DNA of 64,000 nt, taken from contig OZ023213.1 of assembly GCA_963995525.1 (NCBI GenBank), positions 50,902,987 to 50,966,986 of the forward strand, read 5' to 3'. This document shows, piece after piece, positions 54,866-64,000 of this stretch (position 1 is its first letter; every line of letters begins with the position of its first letter). The position numbers were made by a program, and so were the translations under genes. Source of the DNA: Escarpia spicata (taxonomy: Eukaryota > Annelida > Polychaeta > Sabellida > Siboglinidae). The notes beneath the pieces are model-generated. The model worked only from the letters and a program-made list of their open reading frames with translations, made no database searches and was not told where the DNA came from.

Positions 54866-55177
54866 AGATGCCTACTTGAAGTAGGATGGAAAGATAATAA
54901 TTCAGATTTAACTCAAAAGGCAGATACGCGAGGCAAAGACAGAATACAAGGACAAAATTTAACTCCAGTTTAAGGGAGGTAACATGCAGGATGCCTGAAG
55001 GGGTATAAAGACTCTTGCTGGGCAAACTCAACCCAAGCCAAAGATTCTGTATTTAGTTTTTCTAAACAAACTGACCGTACTAAAAAGTTTATTGATTTTT
55101 ATTGTCGTTTTGACAGAATTTATTTTATTGCGGAATTGAGTTAGATTTTAGAGATGGTAATAGACTTAAGAAGGAAG

Positions 55178-56455
55178 GGGTGTGTGAGTGAGCTTGGTAT
55201 TGAGGGTGTGTGGGTGAGCTTGGTATTGAGGGTGTGTGAGTGAGCTTGGTATTGAGGGTGTGTGAGTGAGCTAGGTATTGAGGATGTGTGAGTGAGCTTG
55301 GTATTGAGGTTATTTGAGTGAGCTTGGTATTGAGGGTGTGTGAGTGAGCTTGGTATTGAGGTTGTGTGAGTGAGCTTGGTATTGAGGGTGTGAGAGTGAG
55401 CTTGGTATTGAGGGTGTGTGAGTGAGCTAGGTATTGAGGATGTGTGAGTGAGCTTGGTATTGAGGGTGTGTGAGTGAGCTAGGTATTGAGGGTGTGTGAG
55501 TGAGCTTGGTATTGAGGGTGTGAGAGTGAGCTTGGTATTGAGGGTGTGAGAGTGAGCTTGGTATTGAGGCTGTGTGAGTGAGCTTGGTATTGAGGGTGTG
55601 TGAGTGAGCTTGGTATTGAGGGTGTGTGAGTGAGCTTGGTATTGAGGGTGTGTGAGTGAGCTTGGTATTGAGGGTGTGTGAGTGAGCTTGGTATTGAGGG
55701 TGTGGGAGTGAGCTTGGTATTGAGGGTGTGTGAGTGAGCTTGGTATTGAGGGTGTGTGAGTGAGCTTGGTATTGAGGCTGTGTGAGTGAGCTTGGTATTG
55801 AGGGTGTGTGAGTGAGCTAGGTATTGAGGGACTGTGAGTGAGCTAGGTATTGAGGGTGTGTGAGTGAGCTAGGTATTGAGGGTCTGTGAGTGAGCTAGGT
55901 ATTGAGGGTGTGTGAGTGAGCTTGGTATTGAGGTTGTGTGAGTGAGCTTGGTATTGAGGGTGTGTGAGTGAGCTTGGTATTGAGGGTGTGTGAGTGAGCT
56001 TGGTATTGAGGTTGTGTGAGTGAGCTTGGTATTGAGGGTGTGTGAGTGAGCTTGGTATTGAGGGTGTGTGAGTGAGCTTGGTATTGAGGGTGTGTGAGTG
56101 AGCTTGGTATTGAGGCTGTGTGAGTGAGCTTGGTATTGAGGGTGTGTGAGTGAGCTAGGTATTGAGGGACTGTGAGTGAGCTAGGTATTGAGGGTGTGTG
56201 AGTGAGCTAGGTATTGAGGGTCTGTGAGTGAGCTAGGTATTGAGGGTGTGTGAGTGAGCTTGGTATTGAGGTTGTGTGAGTGAGCTTGGTATTGAGGGTG
56301 TGTGAGTGAGCTTGGTATTGAGGGTGTGTGAGTGAGCTTGGTATTGAGGTTGTGTGAGTGAGCTTGGTATTGAGGGTGTGTGAGTGAGCTTGGTATTGAG
56401 GGTGTGTGAGTGAGCTTGGTATTGAGGGTGTGTGAGTGAGCTTGGTATTGAGGCT
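55178..56455. repeat. 26-bp minisatellite, about 49 copies, grown from LINE coding sequence
   Basis: The unit is GGTGTGTGAGTGAGCTTGGT plus ATTGAG (26 bp, e.g. 55321 to 55347). The LINE frame enters as MVIDLRRKGCVSELGIE and leaves as GIEAVTVERVNEYKYLG, so one unit corresponds to the LINE's own codons. Higher-order duplication is visible: blocks around 55740-55930 recur around 56090-56280. Confidence 0.92.
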
Positions 56456-58323
56456 GTTACTGTGGAGAGAGTGAATGAGTATAAATATCTAGGCACTGTT
56501 TTGGATACTCTACGGATGCGAAACACGGACATTAATAATTAATATTGACAAACAACTACACGGATGTTATTCAAGAATGCTTCGAGCCGCATTTAACATT
56601 CACTGGCAAAAACATTTGAGAGTAACTATTGTAACTGGCAACAACTTTTGAGACCAACTATTGTAAAAATGTGTGTCGCATTGTGTGCTTTTTTGGCAGA
56701 CAGAGGCATCTTGAGACGGAAGACTAAAGCCACTAATGTTTGACCCCAGTGGCCGACGTGAGTGAGTGAGTTTTGGATAATAAACTAATTTTTGACTCCA
56801 ACCCCAACTGCATTGTAAAGAAATTCCATCAGAGAATGTTCTGCATGTTCAGACTGAGTTCCTTTGATGTGAGTCCTGAGACTCTGCAGATGTTATATCG
56901 CAGCTTTATTGAATCGATTTTGACATCGTCTTTTGTCTGCTGGTTTGGCACGTTGAGTATGAAGAATAGAGGCATGTTGAACAATATTGTTGATAGGGTA
57001 AGTAAGATTGTGGAGTGAGACAGTCTGGACTGAATCAGCTGTGTGAAACGAGAGCTATGAGAAAAGGTTTGCAAATCATGAGTGACTTGTGTCACATGCT
57101 GTTACAGTACTGTGTTACATTGCCATCAGGCAGGCGACTTGGAGCTTTCACTGCAAAGAAGGCGAAGACATTGAGCAGTTTTATTCCTATGTCAATCAAG
57201 ATTATCAATAAATCCCAAACGTTATTTCTAACTGAGCCATTTAATGATTTTAGTGGGTTTATAATTTTAGAATATTGTGCTGTATATTCTTCATGACTGT
57301 GGTAGATACTGACTGTGATAACATAGTATTTTTATAATTGATATTTATTTTATAACTGTCTCAGGTTATGAAATGTCAAATTGTGTATGCTCCTTTTAAC
57401 CACCACATTATCAGTGTAAAAGTAAGGGGGATGAATATGGGGAATATGAGTTATATTTATTTTACTGTGACTGCATGTTTTATGTTCTTTTGTATGTATT
57501 AACAGACAACAAGACAAAGTTCTCTTTAGAGAAATTCAATAAAGTATCTTGGCCTACCAACAGAATGGCAATGCTTTATTAGAAATTACAATGATTTTGC
57601 CGAGTCATTCTGTGGTTCAACCTCACACTGCAATAGTAAGCTTGGTGGCATTTATAGTGTCTACTGTATGTTTGTATATTACCATTTCATTGAACATTGT
57701 TTTTGGTTTCACAAATGTGACCAGCCATAGCAAAGTGGGTGCTAAGTCTCAAAAGTATAAAATGGAGTTTTGTAGCTTTTTATATTACTTAGATCAAAAC
57801 ATACTTCACTTGTTCAAATATCTTCAATAAGTTTGTTTATCAGACATCAACAAAGCCTTGTTTTGAGAAACGTGGTCATTTTGACTCATATTGTCTGTTG
57901 TTTTGAGACACGTGGTAATTTTGACTCATATTGTCTGTTGTTTTTGAGACACGTGGTCATTTTGACTCACCTTATCTGTTGTTTTTAATCTTTTGACCCG
58001 TAAATGCGTGTATTATATCAATTTGGGATTATTTGTTGAGGAAGATAAAATTGACGTTGAAAGAGGAGATTAAAAGATATGCCTTTTTTCTTCAAAATCA
58101 CAACATATATGGGACATGACGTAGACAGCTATATTTGGCTCATGTGCAGAATAGGTCTGTGCCACTTTATACCCGGATCGCCGTGGCGGGTCACATATAG
58201 CTAAGTGCTTGTAGGTCTCACTGAATTCAGGGTCACGAGTAATTCGTGTTGTATATCTTCTTTTTGTTGACCCTATTATATATATATCTTAATCGCATAC
58301 ACCTAAGTATTTCTGTCACGTAG

Positions 58324-58442
58324 TTGTCGGTGGAGGGGGACGCCATGTGGTCCCGAAGATTTCAAGTTGAGTGTAACTGATGCTGGAGTGTGTTATACGT
58401 TCAACCACCGAATCAACGAAAACTCCATTGTCAACGCAACTG
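58324..58442 (+). CDS. DEG/ENaC-family sodium channel, extracellular exon
   Basis: Acceptor CACGTAG, donor CTG/GTAAAT. It encodes [20 protein letters not shown] and [14 protein letters not shown]. The C-x-W-x-G-x-x-C and T-D-x-G-x-C-Y-T-F-N motifs are strongly conserved in the family. Splice phases 2 and 1 agree with both neighbours. Confidence 0.9.
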
Positions 58443-58704
58443 GTAAATACTCCTACGGTCGGCAGCATTTTGTATTGATATTATGGGGCTGGTAAACCAT
58501 TTCATGTAATGACCAAACATATAAACAGTGTGATTGTGACCATAGAACGCTACATTCGTTGCATTTTCTAATCTGTTAACCAGATGTTTGATTGCTTTAT
58601 TCAAATCACATGAAGTATACAATAACTAAAATGAAATTGTCTTGTACTGTATAACTTTTTATGTGTTCAACACATACACATCAAAATCATTTGATGATCT
58701 GCAG

Positions 58705-58886
58705 GAGTCAAGAACGGACTGCAACTGGTGTTGAACGTTGAACAGTACGAGTACATGAAAGGTCCGCACCACGCAGTGGGACTGAAGCTTCTTCTGCACC
58801 ATCAAGATGACGTACCGCAAGTGGAAGACTTCGGCGATAACATCCCAGTTGGAATGTACACATTTGTTGCACTAAGCTTCACAAAA
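58705..58886 (+). CDS. DEG/ENaC-family sodium channel, extracellular exon
   Basis: Acceptor CTGCAG, donor AAA/GTAAGT. It encodes GLQLVLNVEQYEYM, the G-L-x-L-x-L-N/D strand of the family, then HHAVGLKLLLHHQDDVPQVE with G-x-x-I-P-V-G, matching the palm/beta-ball region. Confidence 0.9.
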
Positions 58887-59115
58887 GTAAGTACCGGCTT
58901 GTCTGTTTTGTTGTTGTTGCAGGAATAAAACTAGAAGGTGGCCAACATTGACTACAGAAATGTATGAGAATGCCTGCCAAAATAACACGAACGAATTGTT
59001 CAGAGAGGTGATTGGAATGCATTGATCTTTAATAAAACTGGAACAAATAATCATATGTTGAATTTGTTTTAGTATATGGTCATAGTTCCTCGTCTGATGT
59101 ATTTCGATGTTGTAG

Positions 59116-59275
59116 GAGACCAACCTGCCGCCCCCACACGGTGATTGTACAAGCCAACAGAAGCTGCGATACTTCGATCGTTACTCGCAGGCGGCTTGCT
59201 ACAGGGAATGCATCACTGACTTCGTTATCAAAACATGTGGCTGCAGAGATTATTATATGCCGCCTTTCGACACAG
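59116..59275 (+). CDS. DEG/ENaC-family sodium channel, thumb-domain exon
   Basis: Acceptor TTGTAG, donor CAG/GTTAAT. It encodes LPPPHGDCTSQQKLRYFDRY, then SQAACYRECITDFVIKTCGC. The C-x-x-E-C-x-x-x-x-x-x-x-x-C-x-C thumb cysteines are the family's best-conserved set. Confidence 0.92.
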
Positions 59276-59773
59276 GTTAATCAATGTCATTATAATAACA
59301 CGTGTTAGATTAGTTGTTTGTTGGTAAATGTAAAACGCAGGTAATGCTTAGTGTTAATTATTGCAGAAGACGTAGCAATTACAAAGTACTATATAGCTTC
59401 ACCAACACCCGGCTAAAATGAAAGTATGTTAATTTCTTCTTAATTGAGGGTGTCTACGTAACTGCCAATAGTTTATGAATGCTGAAAGGTGTATTTTTAA
59501 GAATGTCAGAATTCCAAGAATATATTGTAAGTTCTGGCCAAAGGTGGTAACATGAACGGCGTATCTATGGGCAACGATCCTTGTCATGCGTACAGACTCG
59601 AGTCCATGCATAAACTACAAATTAGATGCTAAAATAACACTTGTTGAAAGCATCCGAAATGAAAACCTGTTGTGTCTCAGCGTCGTTACATGCACCCCTA
59701 TCTGACTGCGCAGTGCAGGATGAAGACAGGTGTTGTCACTTCAAATAACTGTCTGTTGTACTTCTGATTACAG

Positions 59774-59830
59774 ATGAACCACCCGTGTGCGACGTCTCCC
59801 AATACACCAGTTGTCTGCTGCCAGCGATAG
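59774..59830 (+). CDS. DEG/ENaC-family sodium channel, short exon
   Basis: 57 bp, acceptor ATTACAG, donor TAG/GTGAGT. It encodes DEPPVCDVSQYTSCLLPAI, the C-x(n)-C segment that follows the C-x-C thumb motif. Phases 1/1 match the neighbours. Confidence 0.85.
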   Translation: MNHPCATSPNTPVVCCQR

Positions 59831-59865
59831 GTGAGTGTATATTGAAATAAGTAGACAAAGCAAAG

Positions 59866-60155
59866 GTAAGTTATTATTTAGCGCAGTATCCAGTCCTCAG
59901 GACTGTTCAAATCGCTTTACACTTTACTCCCTGGCAGATCTGTTCAATCGAATACCAACTCGACTTCTCTGGGAAGCATTCAGCCACACTGCAATTATTG
60001 CGCGAAGACTATTCGTACACAAATATCTACCACTGTCTGAAGCAATGTAGAGTAAACGAAGTTGCCCAAGGTTCGACAGCACAGCACAGGATTCGATCCC
60101 GCGTTCTCAGTCGAGAGTCTGGAGCTCTTACCACTACGCTACTGCGCTCCACACG
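59866..60155 (-). mobile_element. tRNA-derived SINE, copy 2
   Basis: Inverted relative to copy 1: the tail complement TTAGCGCAGTATCCAGTCCT begins near 59877 and the tRNA-like head complement (ACCACTACGCTACTGCGCTCC) ends near 60152. It lies in a channel intron. Confidence 0.7.
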
Positions 60156-60607
60156 AGCTCCATAAGACAGTCATCTACATCGACAGTTCATCGAGTGTAT
60201 AACAACGATACCAATACCAAACATCACATACTGTAACCGTGCATAGAGCGCGCCAGACTTTGCACTTGGGGACAAAAAGAGAGATGTGTACCAGAACGAC
60301 TAAAGAAGCTTTCACGAACGTGATACTGTGTAGGCAGCTTACAAGTTTAGCCCAGCCATTGAACGTTCTATATAATAATTAGTGATTGGCGCCGATCCAA
60401 CGGTTTGTACGTGACGTATCAATGACCTAACTGTACATCATTTACCTCAAAGCAAACGTGGTTGAAATGTCCTAATATTTTGGTCGATGTCAGCAGACTG
60501 GGTACGCTACAGGCTTGTCACATGACCAGCGTAATCTGACGCAAGCTGGAACAGTATTGGTGGTAGCTCTTGGCCTGGTACACGGAAGGTTTAAAGGATG
60601 TAAAATT

Positions 60608-60905
60608 TTGCTTTGTGGGACGCAGTGATTAAAGCATTGAATTCTTAATCAAGAGATTCCGGGTTTGAACTTTCTTGTTGCCGTTTTTAACCTTGGGAAC
60701 ACCTGTTCACTCCCCGTTGCTTCAGTTCACTCCCCGTTGCTTCAGTTCACTCAGCTGTACGAATGAGCACGTGGCTACACACAATGGTGAGTGTTTGTGT
60801 ACGAATAGTCGTTACGCATGTAATGGTTAACTGCTTCCCCGAGAAGTCGCTCAAAAGTTCTGTCGGTGTGTGAAGTGTAAAGTTCTTTGAGCTGTCCGTT
60901 TTTGT
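60608..60905 (+). mobile_element. tRNA-derived SINE, copy 3
   Basis: Head GTGGGACGCAGTGATTAAAGC with a B-box-like GGGTTTGAACTT; body with CGTGGCTACACACAATGGTG; tail GTGTAAAGTTCTTTGAGCTG. More diverged than copies 1 and 2. Confidence 0.6.
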
Positions 60906-60956
60906 TTTCTGATATCCGACAGAGGTGTTGGCGAAAGAATATGTTTTCTTTTATTG

Positions 60957-61475
60957 GTGTACCTTGTGTTCTCGCTGTCTCTCTGATGTAATACCGGTCT
61001 CACCGTATGCACACTGAGCGTCATTCAGTATGTACCTAGTGTTCTCGCTGTCTCTCTGATGTAATACCGGTCTCACTGTACGCACACTGAGCGTCATTCA
61101 ATATGTACCTAGTGTTCTCACTGTCTCTCTGATGTAATACCTGTCTCACTGTATGCACAGTGCGCGTCATTCAGTATGTACCTAGTGTTCTCGCTGTCTC
61201 TCTGATGTAATACCTGTCTCACTGTATGCACACTGAGGGTCATTCAGTATGTACCTAGTGTTCTCACTGTCTCTTTGATGTAATATCCGTCTCACCGTAT
61301 GCACACTGAGCGTCATTCAATATGTACCTAGTGTTCTCACTGTCTCTTTGATGTAATACCGATCTCACCGTATGCACACTGAGCGTCATTCAATATGTAC
61401 CTAGTGTTCTCGCTGTCTCTCTGATACAATACCCGTCTCACTGTATACACACTGAGCGTCATTCAGTATGCTCAG
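60957..61475. repeat. 73-bp tandem repeat, about seven copies
   Basis: The unit holds TGTACCTAGTGTTCTCGCTG, TCTCTCTGATGTAATACC and CACACTGAGCGTCATTCA. It is inside the channel intron and has no coding function. Confidence 0.9.
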
Positions 61476-61739
61476 TAGACATTGTTCGTCTTAGCTGCTT
61501 CGCGTTGTTAGACTTCAGCACCACGCCTCCCATGCGTTGTCTCCTGGTGTGCTTCGATGCCATTAGCAGGCCGTCAGTAAGACTGTCTGCAGCAATAGCT
61601 TGACAGGGCGAGGGACCAGTACCTTATTCTAATAGGTCTCTTGATCACATCTGTGTGTCTGATATATTACTCTGGAGTTATTGCTGATTCCTGTGCTACT
61701 CTAGTTTTTTGTACACGGCGATTATATTTCAATTCCTCA

Positions 61740-62130
61740 TTTATTTGGATTGAGCGATTGCGCCAGCACATTGGTAGAAGGCTGTAGGGTGGGGATAACA
61801 ATGCCTGACTGCCAACCTTGATCAGATCTGCAGGAATCGCATCTCAGCATGTGTTTTTATTATTTGACAGTCTCACAACAACTAACTCCATCTCTGTGAA
61901 TCGTGGTTCATCATCGAGTTCTCCCACAGTCCCATTGCAAGGCGCTTCATCAATTGCAGACACAGTGCATTGACTTATTCCGTGCCACAAAGGTCGGACA
62001 AATGCCTAATCCACCTATTCATTTGGTCGTCTGTCTTTGTTAGTAGTAGTAGAGCTGTACTGACGCTATCTTTCGACTTGGTGTAGGCAGTTTTCTGTGT
62101 ATTGTGAGACCTCTCCTTATGCATGCATGC
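61740..62130 (-). mobile_element. Decayed LINE fragment (endonuclease-RT linker-like)
   Basis: The minus strand gives TKTDDQMNRWIRHLSDLCGT and, after a stop, text ending near MKRLAMGLWENSMM, resembling the D-R-W-x-x-H-F linker of RTE/jockey-type LINEs. The match is weak. Confidence 0.35.
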
Positions 62131-62199
62131 AGAGTTGTTAATTTCTCAGTTTATGCTGCTCCCGCAATGTCACCACTTAAGCCAACGTAAAAAAATTTA

Positions 62200-62790
62200 A
62201 CAAGTTTGCCATCCAGAAAATTAACTGTAGATGGCAGGTGGACAAGGAAGCCTTTTGGCTTATCGAGAGTGCAATACTTTTTATCTACGTGTATCCCGCC
62301 TTTTTAAGGTATGTGTCGATTTTGTTTTAAACATATTCACGCTACTAGCATTAACACAATCAGGAGATAATCTGTTCCATTCATTTACAGTTCTTTGTGT
62401 GAATGAGAACTTTCTTATATCTAATCTACACTGCTCCTTTACTGATGTAACGTCATGTCCTCTTGTCCTTCTATCTTTCTTAACTGAGAACAAATATTTC
62501 TATCAATATTTTCATAACCATTCAATATTTTAAACACTTCTATGTGATCTCCTCTCAATCTCCTGGTCTCTAGTGTTGTTAAACCACATTTTTTACGCGT
62601 ATTTCGTAACTAAGATCCCTCAGTTTTTGTATCATTTTAGTCGCTCTCCTCTGTACTCTTTCTAGCACATCTATGTCCTTTCTGCAATATGGCTTCCACG
62701 CTTGAATACAATATTCTAAGTGAGGCATAACTATTGTTTTGTACAGCGGTATTATTAGCTCTTTTTCTAATAAGAGCTAATAGTAGATTG
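62200..62790 (-). mobile_element. CR1-like LINE copy C, 3' end
   Basis: The minus strand reads FSVKKDRRTRGHDVTSVKEQ, CRLDIRKFSFTQRTVNEWNR and further upstream decayed text homologous to copies A and B. It is 5'-truncated near 62790. It inserts in the channel intron before the last visible exon. Confidence 0.8.
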
Positions 62791-62957
62791 TATTTATAAA
62801 ACGCTTGCCTGGCTGTTATCTGTATCCTCTAAGGTCTAGTGCGAAATCGTGAAAGCGCAAATTCCATATATTCACAAAAGGCATAGTTTACACACTGATA
62901 TTCCGTAGCCATGTATGAACATGATCGGTGTATTATAATGCGTCGTGTACATTTCAG

Positions 62958-64000
62958 AATCATTCAGCAATAACCCGTCCGCTGCCTGTGTTTGCCCCAA
63001 AGCGTGTGCTATCATGCACTACAAGTCGTCTATGAGTTACGCCACCGCCAACCAGAACAACGAAAACCGATTCGCTATATCTGATGATTTCCTCAACCGC
63101 ACGGGGAAGCACTTGAACGAATCGCTCGACACCAGGGAGCGCCTGCTGCCGGACAGACGGCGAGCCAACATGGAGGAGGCTGAACAAGTACTCCGGGGGT
63201 TGCCGAAAGCGATTCCGAAGAATTTTACAGATACACAGTTATATTCCTATTTCGCGAGATTTGGCGAAGAGCTGCACGTCGTTGGCAACAAGCCAAGAGT
63301 CATGTTAATGGGATTGCAGGGAATGCAGGACGTCTTGCAACATGGTTTTATTACCGGATGGGATAAAATGAATGTATATAACTGTATATCTGACTCATTC
63401 GAGCTCTATGAAATATTAAGAGATACGGTAGACATCGCTGACAAAGATGCGTGGCGGACAGCTCTACTACTACGTCTGAAGGAAAAACTCATCGCTTCCA
63501 AGAGAGCCCTGTACAACCTAAACCGAGTGCACGATGCGTACCATAACACTGCCCCGTTAATAAATTACAATGTTCCACCGAATGGCAGTTATGATGCGTT
63601 TTATCTAAACGAAGAATTGTTTAAGCCAAGCACGGAAATAAATCAAACGTACATTCGTCTCGGAGGACACTTAACGAAATATATTGAAAACATTGATGGG
63701 TTGTATCATATATACTTAGCCGATGACCACGAAATAGAAATAAATAGCAAACGTATCAATTATAGCAACGAGTTCTTGCAAGCTTCTGAAGAATACGATC
63801 GTGACGTGAGAGTGTATGAGTCGCTCGTCATACGACAGCCGCTTCAGAATGTCAAAAATGTGGAGGCGCAAATGGGTGATTACGTCACGATGACTAATGC
63901 CAAGTTACTTAATATGGAGCATGGCTGGATGAATATTGTACATATGTATCAGAAGGCTTTCAATTCCTGGCTTGCATTCAACAAAACAGACACAACAGGT
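62958..64000 (+). CDS. DEG/ENaC-family sodium channel, very large extracellular exon (runs off window)
   Basis: Acceptor ATTTCAG (62955-62957 CAG). In phase 1 from the previous exon it opens with ESFSNNPSAACVCPKACAIM, then HYKSSMSYATANQNN, the C-x-C-P-x-x-C...Y-x-x-x-x-S-Y-A segment of the family. The frame then stays open for the whole 1,043 bp to the window end, reading about 310 further residues that are hydrophilic, with several N-glycosylation sequons (NRTG, NESL, NFTD, NQTY). Most family members have far fewer residues between S-Y-A and TM2. It is either a lineage-specific extracellular insertion or a fusion. TM2 and the G-x-S selectivity motif are beyond the window. Confidence 0.8.

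Larger units (their letters stand above)
53890..57545 (+). mobile_element. L2-like LINE with a 26-bp minisatellite replacing its RT region
   Basis: The 5' part holds endonuclease text VICFTETWLDETIPSDYLYI, then LGDFNKSSLLSALPSYQQYV and LKTGKVSVEEVKQWTADAVE...NSKPWITKELKKKI. The 3' part (56456 onward) reads TVERVNEYKYLGTVLD, VLDNKLIFDSNPNCI and LQMLYRSFIESILTSSFVCWFG. Most of the RT domain is absent. Between them lies the 26-bp array. Frameshifts and stops are present throughout. Confidence 0.8.

Overview
The window is AT-rich, intron-bearing metazoan DNA, most likely from a marine invertebrate. It is packed with non-LTR retrotransposons, Penelope-like elements, tRNA-headed SINEs and minisatellites. 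The host phylum cannot be fixed from sequence alone. Its centrepiece is a nearly complete 16.4-kb Polinton/Maverick (adintovirus-like) element at 213-16613. The element has 209/210-bp terminal inverted repeats that differ by one base in a homopolymer, and a perfect 6-bp target duplication (CATGTG).

Layout of the Polinton. The left arm holds subterminal repeats, AT-rich repeats and a plus-strand early-like region: a zinc-ribbon/OB-fold-like ORF, three very small exon-like ORFs, a 201-codon orphan ORF, and a protein-primed DNA polymerase B. The polymerase reading frame is broken by three in-frame TAG codons and one frameshift. The right arm is minus-strand: NADAR-family protein, packaging ATPase, several small Polinton-type proteins, integrase with chromodomain (one in-frame TAG), a membrane protein, penton-like minor capsid (one frameshift), a basic core-like protein, major capsid protein and adenain-like protease. 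The two arms converge on back-to-back poly(A) signals near 9.0 kb. Several genes carry their own TATA box about 39-45 nt before the ATG.

The Polinton lies in an intron of a minus-strand host gene encoding a P2X7-type cysteine-rich domain. One exon (17297-17586) is to the right and the next (1-117) to the left, and their splice phases match across the insertion.

From 17.6 to 50 kb there is no convincing intact host gene. This part contains CR1-like LINEs (one with an RTE-like LINE nested inside and a 15-bp target duplication), an RTE 3' end, a KRBA2/Ginger-like integrase-OTU remnant, a kelch-repeat remnant, several minisatellites and a Penelope-like element. The GIY-YIG region of the Penelope-like element has been amplified into about 2.3 kb of 39-bp repeats. 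A second minisatellite (26 bp, about 49 copies, 55.2-56.5 kb) has grown in the same way from within an L2-like LINE ORF.

From 50.5 kb to the window end there are seven exons of a DEG/ENaC-family sodium channel on the plus strand. The last visible exon is open for more than 1 kb and encodes an unusually long extracellular insertion.
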